A stretch of DNA of 6,328 bases from Thermoanaerobaculia bacterium (GTDB taxonomy: Bacteria > Bacteroidota > Bacteroidia > Chitinophagales > Saprospiraceae), in contig JAKLJF010000304.1 of assembly GCA_023151335.1 (NCBI GenBank), positions 1 through 6,328 on the forward strand, in the 5' to 3' direction. Below the pieces are notes generated by a model. The model saw only the letters and a list, made by a program, of their open reading frames with translations, ran no database searches and was not told where the DNA came from. Below, piece after piece: positions 1-5,926 of the stretch. The position numbers and the translations under genes were made by a program. Every line of letters starts with the position of its first letter. The first letter of the stretch is position 1.

Positions 1-474
1 GACCTTCCGACTCAATATAACCTGCCAGGCAATTTTTCCGGTTATGAGTGGTCCGCCTCAAACAATGGCACAATTACGCAGGGTCAGGGAACAAATGCCG
101 CTACGGTACTGTGGAACACACCTGGTGCAAATACGCTGACAGTTTATTTCACCAACGCCAGCAACTGCCCCGACTCCGCCGTGCTGAACCTGAGCGTCAA
201 TATTTGTGTGGGCACAACAGCGCCCACCATTCCGGGCGTACGGGTAATGCCCAATCCCTTCAGCGACCGGTTGAGCGTCGTGTTCGAACGTCCGGTGCAG
301 CCCGGCACGCGTCTCCGGCTGACAGATACCCAGGGACGGCTGATCACGGAACAGTTTGCCATCACGGATCAAACGCGCCTGGAAACGGCGTATTTGCCTG
401 CCGGCGCATACCTGCTGCAAGTCGTTGAAAACGGCAGGGTGGGGGTTTGGAAGGTGGTGAAAACAGACAAGTAG
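1..474 (+). CDS. C-terminal part of a secreted protein with a T9SS type A sorting domain
   Basis: The reading frame is open from base 1 and ends at TAG 472-474, giving the last 157 residues; the start lies outside the window. Residues about 10-70 have the look of a PKD/Ig-like beta-sandwich segment: a 'YEWS' strand, a 'GTITQGQGT' turn, 'ATVLW' and a later 'TVYFTNASNCPDS' strand, the pattern of adhesin-like repeats in Bacteroidota surface proteins. Residues about 80-157 match the T9SS type A C-terminal sorting domain (TIGR04183 type): 'MPNPFSDRL' near residues 83-91, a central 'LRLTDTQGRLI' strand, 'LPAGAYLLQV' and a basic end 'KVVKTDK'. In this family the domain directs passage through the outer membrane by the type IX system and is then usually removed. 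The function of the missing N-terminal part cannot be judged. The family call is firm; the role is unknown. Confidence 0.9.
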   Translation, partial: DLPTQYNLPGNFSGYEWSASNNGTITQGQGTNAATVLWNTPGANTLTVYFTNASNCPDSAVLNLSVNICVGTTAPTIPGVRVMPNPFSDRLSVVFERPVQPGTRLRLTDTQGRLITEQFAITDQTRLETAYLPAGAYLLQVVENGRVGVWKVVKTDK

Positions 475-480
475 AAGTTT

Positions 481-516
481 GAGCGGGTTTAACGGGTTGA
501 GCGGGTTTAACGGGTT
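481..516. repeat. Tandem 9-bp units (GAGCGGGTT / TAACGGGTT alternating)
   Basis: Four 9-bp units follow each other without a gap: GAGCGGGTT, TAACGGGTT, GAGCGGGTT, TAACGGGTT. This is equally an 18-bp unit repeated twice and exactly. The array begins 7 bases after the stop of the T9SS gene, and most of it forms the left arm of the inverted repeat at 486-591. The right arm carries degenerate complementary copies. Confidence 0.9.
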
Positions 517-591
517 CATTAACCCTTGGTACAGCGAGTTAGGGATGCCAAGGGTTAATGAATCCGTTAAACCCGCTCAACCCGTAAAACC
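486..591. repeat. Long intergenic inverted repeat (44-bp arms), candidate bidirectional terminator
   Basis: Bases 486-529 are complementary to 548-591 around an 18-base loop (530-547). Checked base by base there are 42 Watson-Crick pairs, one G-T pair (514/563, a wobble in the plus-strand RNA) and one A/A mismatch (491/586). The inner ends are CATTAACCCTTGG and CCAAGGGTTAATG. It lies between two convergent genes: 11 bases after the stop of the T9SS gene and 8 bases before the stop of the hydrolase gene on the other strand, so either transcript would form the hairpin at its 3' end. A moderately T-rich run (592-608) follows in the plus direction; no T tract is seen in the minus direction. Termination or RNA 3'-end protection is an inference. 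A dispersed genomic repeat (REP-like) is the main alternative. Confidence 0.85.
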
Positions 592-599
592 TTCTGATT

Positions 600-1646
600 C
601 TATATTTTACCCGCATCCACGTCCTTCAAAAACGAGATGAGACCGTTCATGTAGGTTTTCTGATCGTCCCACATACACATGTGGCTGCCGTTGGGGCAGA
701 GCAGGAAACGGCCTTTTTGTACGGCGGTGGAAATCCATTTCATGTGTTCGGGATCCATGGTGTCGTGTGTGGCGCCGATGCTTAGGGTGGGCACTTTGAG
801 GGAGGGCAGTTGCGCTTTTACATCCCAGTTGGCCAGGCGGCCCGCGATGCCGAATTCGCTGGGGCCCTGCATGGTCACGTACAGGCTTTGATTGATGTTG
901 CCAAGGGAACGCGCTACGGCCGGGGGCCACTCATTCAGCGGTATGCGGCAAATGTGTTTATTATAAAAATGAGGCGTCAGAATTTCCATGTATTTGGGAT
1001 TGCTAAAATCGCCTTTCGCCTCGATCATCCGGATCGTATCCAGCACTTTTGGGTCGAATTGTTTGGCCAGCACTTCATCGGCATATTTGCCGTATTCCGG
1101 GCAACTGGCCATCATATTGGAAATGATTAGGCCCTTCAGGTTGTCCTGGTATTTCAGGGCGTATTGCATGGCCAGGATTCCGCCCCAGGAGTGGCCGAGC
1201 AGGAAAAAGTTGTTTTTGTTCAATCCCAGTGCCTGGCGTACCTGTTCCACTTCCTCCACATAACGGGGCAAATCCCAAAATGCCGTGTCGTTGGGGTTGT
1301 CGGAGTAACCCGTACCTAATTGATCATAATAAATAAACTCAATGCCTTCGGCGGGCAGGAAACTTTCCATACACTCCCAGTAGTCGTGTGGGCAGCCAGG
1401 CCCCCCTTGCAGCAGCAACAATTTGACTTTGGGGTTATTGCCGAAACGTTTGGTCCAGATATTGAAATCGCGGCCGCCCGAGTTGATCCGCAGGATTTTT
1501 ACGCCGCCGGTTTGGATAGCGTCTGTGGATGGCGCGAAGTAAGTTTTCAGGGTGATACCCGAACCGGCGTCAGGCTTTTTGTCCGCTGTGCAGGCAAAAA
1601 AAAGCGTGGTCAGCAGAATGATCGGCAGAAAAAATAAGTTTTTCAT
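600..1646 (-). CDS. Lipoprotein-type proline iminopeptidase family alpha/beta hydrolase
   Basis: 348 residues, stop at 600-602. It resembles the S33 proline iminopeptidase family (TIGR01250-like), whose members remove N-terminal proline or other residues from short peptides. Visible motifs are GGPG at 81-84 (oxyanion-hole loop), 'YYDQLGTGYSD' at 106-116, the nucleophile elbow GHSWGG at 151-156 with Ser153, an acid candidate Asp295 in 'GATHDTMDP', and His322 in 'GSHMCMWDD'. The catalytic triad therefore looks complete. I place the start at ATG 1644-1646 rather than at the ATG ending at 1694, because this start gives a clean signal peptide: Lys2, a hydrophobic stretch at about 4-18, then 'LFFAC' with the lipobox cysteine at 19. 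The protein is thus predicted to be lipid-anchored in the envelope, unlike the classical cytoplasmic enzymes. The gene stands alone, with convergent and divergent neighbours. Substrate specificity is not determined; other S33 hydrolases are possible. Confidence 0.88.
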   Translation of the reverse strand: MKNLFFLPIILLTTLFFACTADKKPDAGSGITLKTYFAPSTDAIQTGGVKILRINSGGRDFNIWTKRFGNNPKVKLLLLQGGPGCPHDYWECMESFLPAEGIEFIYYDQLGTGYSDNPNDTAFWDLPRYVEEVEQVRQALGLNKNNFFLLGHSWGGILAMQYALKYQDNLKGLIISNMMASCPEYGKYADEVLAKQFDPKVLDTIRMIEAKGDFSNPKYMEILTPHFYNKHICRIPLNEWPPAVARSLGNINQSLYVTMQGPSEFGIAGRLANWDVKAQLPSLKVPTLSIGATHDTMDPEHMKWISTAVQKGRFLLCPNGSHMCMWDDQKTYMNGLISFLKDVDAGKI

Positions 1647-1755
1647 TTTGAAATGTTTTGAAAAAACTGATCGGCAACTCCGATGGGGCGGCAAATTAAA
1701 ACAGGGTTTTCTTAATTTTGACCTTATTTAGTTTACAACTTAAAATTCAAATGAC
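1647..1755. promoter_or_regulatory. Divergent intergenic region between hydrolase and small lipoprotein genes
   Basis: These 109 bases separate the start codons of two divergent genes, so promoters for both must lie here or in the flanking coding ends. The region is A/T-rich close to each start codon, as is usual in Bacteroidota, and has no Shine-Dalgarno motif in front of either ATG. I see no clear operator palindrome. Confidence 0.5.
1713..1720 (+). promoter_or_regulatory. Candidate Bacteroidota -7 element (TAATTTTG)
   Basis: The sequence TAATTTTG fits the TAnnTTTG consensus for the -7 element of Bacteroidota housekeeping promoters exactly. It would start transcription about 30 bases ahead of the lipoprotein ATG at 1756. 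No convincing TTG or TTTG -33 element is present at the expected distance upstream, so support is partial, and such 8-mers arise often by chance in A/T-rich DNA. Confidence 0.3.
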
Positions 1756-2181
1756 ATGAAACGGCAATTCCTCCCGTCAGCTCTGACCTTACTGGCTATT
1801 CTTGCTTCCTGTAGCTCCCCAACCCCGCAGGCGGAAAAATCTTCTGCCCCCGCCTTTACCTGTGCCCAACTCAATGGTAAGGCGTATGCGATCACGATTT
1901 ACACCGGCGGCAAGGTTGACGGCAACGAAATCTTTACTTTTCACGAAAAAACCGCCGAAAGCGACGAGTGCCTCAAATACGGTTTTGCCGCTTCCGAATA
2001 TACCTGTTCGCCGGCAGCCGACGGTTCCCTGCAATTTGCCACCACGATGACCAGCGAACAGGAAGGCCGGATGGACTGGAAAGGAACAGCCGGTCCCGAC
2101 AGGATCAGCGGTTCTTTCGTTTGGAGCAAAGCGGGGCAGGCGGATATTCATTATACTTTCGAAGGATCGCTAAGAAAGTAA
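1756..2181 (+). CDS. Small putative lipoprotein of unknown function
   Basis: 141 residues from ATG 1756 to TAA 2179-2181. I do not recognise a named family. The N-terminus is a lipoprotein signal peptide: Lys2-Arg3, a hydrophobic core at about 5-17, and the lipobox 'LASC' with Cys19, followed by 'SSP' and a flexible Ser/Pro/Ala-rich linker to about residue 33. The mature part contains three more cysteines (36, 72, 84) and alternating short strand-like segments, including 'YAITIYTGG', 'MDWKGTAG', 'RISGSFVWSK' and 'IHYTFEGSL', which suggests a small beta-rich, perhaps lipocalin- or barrel-like fold (inference only). With an uneven number of cysteines in the mature chain after Cys19, at most one disulfide can form. 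The last 12 bases overlap the 3' end of the convergent oxidoreductase gene. Envelope location is likely; the role is unknown. Confidence 0.8.
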   Translation: MKRQFLPSALTLLAILASCSSPTPQAEKSSAPAFTCAQLNGKAYAITIYTGGKVDGNEIFTFHEKTAESDECLKYGFAASEYTCSPAADGSLQFATTMTSEQEGRMDWKGTAGPDRISGSFVWSKAGQADIHYTFEGSLRK

Positions 2182-3690
2182 GGCTGGTTGAGTTCCGGCG
2201 TGCACTTCAAATCGTTTATTTTCATGCGCGCAGATCAGCTGCGCCGTATTGCGCCCCGACATCATGGCCGTGGGTAGTCCTCCGCCCACCGCTACCCAAT
2301 GGCCGCACATGTAAAAATTTCCAAGCCCGCGCAGGGTAGGGGGCAACTGCGTAAAGCCTGTTTCCGGAGTGATCAGCCAGCCTTCGAAACTGCCTTTCCA
2401 GTTATTGGTAAATCCGATGATGGTGGCCGGCGTGGTCACGTCGGTCATTTCCACGAGATCGCGCACATCGCCGAGTTTGTCTTCCAGGATGTCGATCAGG
2501 GTTTGGACGATGCGTTGTTTTTCCGCGGCATATTTATCTGCATCGTTTCGCTGCAGATTCACCCAATATTCCCAGTTCCGGGTTTCCATCATGGCGCTGA
2601 CCAGCGTTTTGCCGTAGGGCGCTAATGTGGGATCAAAATGGTGAACGCGGATGTACAGGTCGTTCAGTTCTGTCTGCGGATCGATGCGGAACGGGGTTTT
2701 CAGGGGGAACATGTAACTGTGGGGAGTACTCCGGAAGTTCCGCCCGACGCCCAGGGCTACAAATACCAAAGAAGGGAAGGTTTTGCGCCGGTTGTAATAT
2801 TCTTCGAATTTGGGGTCCAGATACTTGCCGTCCAGCATATCGTACAGCGTGGAATGGCCATCGGCGGCCGAAACTACATAGTCGCCCCTGAAAACAGCGC
2901 CGCCGGGCAGTTGAATGCCCACGGCACAATTGTTTTCCACCAGGATTTTTTCCACCCGTTTGCCGTAATAAAACCTGCCGCCCAGTTCCACGTAGCGGTC
3001 GGCAATCCGCCGGGCGAAATTCATGGAGCCGCCAATGGGATAACCCGCCGCTTTTTTGTGCATCCAGGCAAAGGTCATCATACAAAAAAGGATCGGGATC
3101 TCCGGCTCAAAAAGGTGGGCAATGGCTTTGCGCAACAGGGGATTTTTAAAACCCCTGGCATAATCTTCCGTGCTGATGCGGCTGAATTTCCCGAATACGC
3201 CAAGATAGGGCAGCATTTTCCAGGTCCATTTCATTTTGTACCACAGGTTGGCCATCTCAAAGGGCTGATCGTTGGGCATGTTCAGGTCGCACAACCTGCG
3301 ACACGCCTGCACAAATTCGCGGGATTTTTTTTCATCTTCCGGCGCCTTTTCCAACAATTCGGCCTCCAGCCGGTCGAGATCGGTAAAAAGGTGGAGCTGG
3401 TTTCCATCGTCGTCTTCCACCACGGCATATTCCTCATGATCGACGATTTCGATATGGCCCATATCAATCAGTTCGCTCCAGCGTTCATAGAAACTGTCGG
3501 AGCTGCCGGAGCCTACCAGCCAATGGATACACCAGTCCACCGTGTAATCGCCCCGCTTCCAGGAGGTGCATACGCCGCCGGGTACCTGATTCAGTTCAAA
3601 AATTTCGGTATCGAAACCGTTCATTTGCAGGTAAGTGCCGGCACTCAGGCCCGCCATCCCGCCGCCGATGATAAGGACTTTTTTGCGCAT
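2170..3690 (-). CDS. Phytoene desaturase/carotenoid isomerase-like FAD-dependent oxidoreductase
   Basis: 506 residues, start ATG 3688-3690, stop 2170-2172, close to the usual length of about 490-510 for the CrtI/CrtISO-like group (COG1233). The N-terminus carries the FAD Rossmann motif 'VLIIGGGMAGLSAG' (GGGMAG at 9-14), with Glu32 at the end of the second strand as the usual ribose-binding acid and 'VPGGVCTSW' at 36-44. The C-terminus has the second family signature, 'NFYMCGHWVAVGGGLPTAMMSGRNTA' around 458-483, which contacts the flavin. The middle 100-430 is the variable substrate domain. No signal peptide is present, so the protein is cytoplasmic or membrane-associated. Known members desaturate or isomerise carotenoids, saturate retinol, or act on other polyprenoid or lipid substrates. 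No crtB or other carotenoid gene is in the window, so the substrate is open. It is divergent from the kinase gene and overlaps the convergent lipoprotein gene. Confidence 0.88.
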   Translation of the reverse strand: MRKKVLIIGGGMAGLSAGTYLQMNGFDTEIFELNQVPGGVCTSWKRGDYTVDWCIHWLVGSGSSDSFYERWSELIDMGHIEIVDHEEYAVVEDDDGNQLHLFTDLDRLEAELLEKAPEDEKKSREFVQACRRLCDLNMPNDQPFEMANLWYKMKWTWKMLPYLGVFGKFSRISTEDYARGFKNPLLRKAIAHLFEPEIPILFCMMTFAWMHKKAAGYPIGGSMNFARRIADRYVELGGRFYYGKRVEKILVENNCAVGIQLPGGAVFRGDYVVSAADGHSTLYDMLDGKYLDPKFEEYYNRRKTFPSLVFVALGVGRNFRSTPHSYMFPLKTPFRIDPQTELNDLYIRVHHFDPTLAPYGKTLVSAMMETRNWEYWVNLQRNDADKYAAEKQRIVQTLIDILEDKLGDVRDLVEMTDVTTPATIIGFTNNWKGSFEGWLITPETGFTQLPPTLRGLGNFYMCGHWVAVGGGLPTAMMSGRNTAQLICAHENKRFEVHAGTQPALLS

Positions 3691-3873
3691 CGTTAAAGTA
3701 TTTGAACGCGCAAGTTCGTGCTAAAAACAGACTGGCGCTTTGATGTAAGATGCCAGGCAGCATGATCTGCATCAGGCAGGAAATGAATTCGACAAGGCGC
3801 CATGTGCATTTGCAGTGGGGATGAAACAGTCATTGGCCAGTATGCGCTATATTTAGGGCAAATTTTCACGACA
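3691..3873. promoter_or_regulatory. Divergent intergenic region between oxidoreductase and sensor kinase genes
   Basis: The 183 bases between the two start codons must hold the promoters of both genes. The region contains no long hairpin or repeat. No reading frame here is convincing: the ATG at 3802 in the kinase frame would only add 24 residues without a signal peptide. A binding site for the response regulator encoded downstream could lie here, but I cannot point to a clear palindrome. Confidence 0.4.
3848..3855 (+). promoter_or_regulatory. Weak -7-like element (TATATTTA) ahead of the kinase gene
   Basis: TATATTTA matches seven of the eight positions of the TAnnTTTG -7 consensus. It would give a leader of only about a dozen bases before ATG 3874. 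There is no well-spaced -33 TTG: the nearest, at 3833-3835, is too close. The support is weak. Confidence 0.2.
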
Positions 3874-5826
3874 ATGTTTTTACGCGCTTTGTGCTTGTGC
3901 GGGTTGCTGTTTTCAGCCTGCATGATATTTGGCCAGCATATTCCGGACGCCGATTCACTGCTGCAACGCCTTCCCGCTCTGCAAGGCCCGGATAAGGTGC
4001 AAACCTTGCTGGATCTGTGCATAGCCTATCTCGGGAAAGACAAAGAGAAAACGACTGCTTATGCTTTGGAAGCGCTGAATGAATCGGAACGACTGAAGTC
4101 CGACAGCATGACCGTTCGTTCGCTCAACTACCTGGGTATTGCTTATCTGAATCACGGGGAAACACGGCTGGCCATCGGCGCTTCCCAACGCGCCGCGGAT
4201 TTGGCCCGCAAGATGCAGGCCAATAAACAGTTGCTGGATGCCATGTCGAACCTGGCAGGCGCTTATATCCGAAGTTACCAGAATGACAAAGCCCTCGCAA
4301 CTGCCCTCGAAGGGCTGGAAATGGCTGAAAAGGAAAAGGACGACAAGACGATGGTGAATTTTTACGAGGTCATTGCCGAAATTCAAAAAGACCTTAAACA
4401 ATGGACGGCGGCAGAAGAGACTTACAAGAAAGAACTCATTGTAGTGGAACGACTCGGCAGACCCTTCGAAGCCGCACGGGCATACAACAATTTCGGCCTG
4501 CTCTATGCCCATCGTGGCAAAGACGCCGACGCAGTGGGCTTATTTGAAAAATCGCGGGATTATTTCAGGGCCATGGGATATGTTTCCGGTGAGGCCGTCG
4601 CCATGTTGAATCTTGCCGATGCACTGGTGGGATCAGGCAATTACAACCGGGCTAAAGAAGTATATGCAGCGGTGCTGGACCGGAACAAAACCATTCAGGA
4701 TCCCGAGATGGAAGCATTGGCTAACATAGGGGTTGGCGTGGCCAATTTCAGCACCGGAAATCTGGCCGCGGCACGGGTATATTTTAACAAAGCGGAAAAA
4801 ACAGCCCGTGAAGCCGGTTTAATTGAAGCCATGTCGGAACTTTACAGATATAAAGAGAACCTTGCCGTTGCGGAAGGCAATTACGATGCGGCCTGGAATT
4901 TTAAAGAACAAAGCCAAATGTACGCCGATTCCCTCACCGACCAACAGGTAGTGAACCGAATCACGGAACTCCAGGTAAAATACGATACCCAAAAGAAAGA
5001 AACTGAAATCGTACAACAACGCGCCCAGTTGCTTGCGCAGGAAAGCGCCCTGTTCCGCCAGCGGGCGTGGCTGATCGGTTTGCTGCTTGGCGCCCTGACC
5101 CTGGCCGTACTCGGCTATTTATTCCACAACCGTTACCGCTTGCGACAGAAAGCCTTGCTCGACGCCGCCGTTATCCGCGAACAAAAATTGGGTCTCGACG
5201 CCGTCATCGAAGCCCAGGAAGCCGAACGGCGGCGTATCGCCAAAGATTTGCACGACGGCATCGCCCAGGAGTTAATCGCTTTGAAACTCGGTTTTACCGC
5301 TCTTCAAAATAAAGTTGCCTCGACTCTACCTGCCGTAGCCGGTAACATGGACGATCTGACGCGGCAACTGGATTCGGCATGCACCGAGGTGCGCGATATT
5401 GCCCACCTGATGATGCCACCAGGCCTGGAAAAACACGGCCTGGGGCCCAGTCTGGAGTTGTTGCTCCGGAATATTCATCAAAATGCCGGCATTCAAACCG
5501 CCTTTGATCATGGCGATTTGCCCGACCGGCTCGATGAAAAAACCGAAGTCGGGCTGTATCGCATCACCCAGGAATTACTTAACAATATTCTAAAACATGC
5601 ACAGGCCACCAATGTCCTGATGCAACTATACCGGGCAGGGCCTAATCTCATTTTACGTATTGAAGATGACGGCATAGGCTTCGACCTGGAAACTGCCAAA
5701 CGCAAAGGATCCATGGGAATTCTCAATATTTTCAGCCGCATCAGCGCGCTCGGCGGCGTATATTTCGTTGAACCGAGACAACCCCGCGGAACAGTGGCTA
5801 CCTTACGGGTACCATTGACGGGGTGA
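3874..5826 (+). CDS. TPR-repeat sensor histidine kinase (HisKA_3 / NarX-DegS class)
   Basis: 650 residues from ATG 3874 to TGA 5824-5826. This start is preferred over ATG 3802 because it begins a signal peptide ('MFLRALCLCGLLF', probable cleavage after 'FGQ' at 19-21). Residues about 41-353 form around eight TPR-like helical hairpins, e.g. 82-113, 123-153, 201-233, 241-272 and 281-313. A coiled-coil-prone segment (about 365-395), one membrane helix (about 399-417) and a linker helix (about 420-448) follow. The dimerisation/phosphoacceptor domain has 'ERRRIAKDLHDGIAQE' with His460, typical of HisKA_3. The ATPase domain has an N box 'ELLNNILKHAQA' (567-578), the G1 box 'DDGIGF' (598-603) and a G2-like 'GSMGILNI' (612-619). 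All catalytic motifs look intact. Topology puts the TPRs in the periplasm and the kinase in the cytoplasm. It should phosphorylate the response regulator encoded 100 bases downstream. The signal sensed is unknown; the TPRs suggest protein or peptide binding. Confidence 0.93.
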   Translation: MFLRALCLCGLLFSACMIFGQHIPDADSLLQRLPALQGPDKVQTLLDLCIAYLGKDKEKTTAYALEALNESERLKSDSMTVRSLNYLGIAYLNHGETRLAIGASQRAADLARKMQANKQLLDAMSNLAGAYIRSYQNDKALATALEGLEMAEKEKDDKTMVNFYEVIAEIQKDLKQWTAAEETYKKELIVVERLGRPFEAARAYNNFGLLYAHRGKDADAVGLFEKSRDYFRAMGYVSGEAVAMLNLADALVGSGNYNRAKEVYAAVLDRNKTIQDPEMEALANIGVGVANFSTGNLAAARVYFNKAEKTAREAGLIEAMSELYRYKENLAVAEGNYDAAWNFKEQSQMYADSLTDQQVVNRITELQVKYDTQKKETEIVQQRAQLLAQESALFRQRAWLIGLLLGALTLAVLGYLFHNRYRLRQKALLDAAVIREQKLGLDAVIEAQEAERRRIAKDLHDGIAQELIALKLGFTALQNKVASTLPAVAGNMDDLTRQLDSACTEVRDIAHLMMPPGLEKHGLGPSLELLLRNIHQNAGIQTAFDHGDLPDRLDEKTEVGLYRITQELLNNILKHAQATNVLMQLYRAGPNLILRIEDDGIGFDLETAKRKGSMGILNIFSRISALGGVYFVEPRQPRGTVATLRVPLTG

Positions 5827-5827
5827 T

Positions 5828-5898
5828 TCGTCATTTGGTCATTGGTCATTTCGTCATTTGGTCATTGGTCATTTCGTCATTTGGGTCATTTCGTCATT
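5828..5898. repeat. GTCATT short tandem array (23-bp period) between kinase and regulator genes
   Basis: Two exact 23-bp copies (5828-5850 and 5851-5873) are followed by a shortened, diverged third copy (to 5898). Each unit is made of GTCATT hexamers separated by one to three bases (TC, TG or G spacers). Nine GTCATT hexamers begin at 5830, 5838, 5845, 5853, 5861, 5868, 5876, 5885 and 5893, so spacing is 7-9 bases. The array starts directly after the kinase stop codon and ends 28 bases before the regulator start. It would be transcribed as an intercistronic leader. Its function is unknown; slippage-prone simple repeat is the default reading. Confidence 0.9.
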
Positions 5899-5926
5899 AA
5901 AACAGGTTATAAATCATTAACCGATA

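Noticed and set aside
58..519. Minus-strand 153-residue frame starting with repeated Asn-Pro-Leu
   Set aside because: The repeat comes from translating the 9-bp tandem array, and the rest lies antisense to the clear T9SS-domain gene. No family features are seen.
486..591. Transposon terminal inverted repeats
   Set aside because: The arms are only 18 bases apart and enclose no gene, and no target-site duplication is evident. A mini-element cannot be fully excluded, but nothing positive supports it.
1647..1694. N-terminal extension of the hydrolase to the ATG ending at 1694
   Set aside because: The extra 16 residues are polar and basic and would bury the lipoprotein signal peptide that starts at 1646.
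2638..3696. 352-residue plus-strand frame antisense to the oxidoreductase
   Set aside because: It is long, but it is a shadow: the opposite strand has both FAD signatures over the full family length, and this product shows no motif or signal.
3802..3873. N-terminal extension of the sensor kinase from ATG 3802
   Set aside because: It would add 24 residues in front of a good signal peptide; ATG 3874 is the better start.
3693..4022. Minus-strand 109-residue frame upstream of the oxidoreductase
   Set aside because: It overlaps the kinase signal peptide and first repeat on the other strand, is rich in Cys/Arg/Ser without any pattern, and has no family features.
3955..4512. Minus-strand 185-residue frame inside the kinase gene
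   Set aside because: Antisense to well-formed TPR repeats; a shadow frame.
5828..5898. CRISPR-like array
   Set aside because: The units are contiguous 7-9-bp repeats without spacers, and no cas gene is present.
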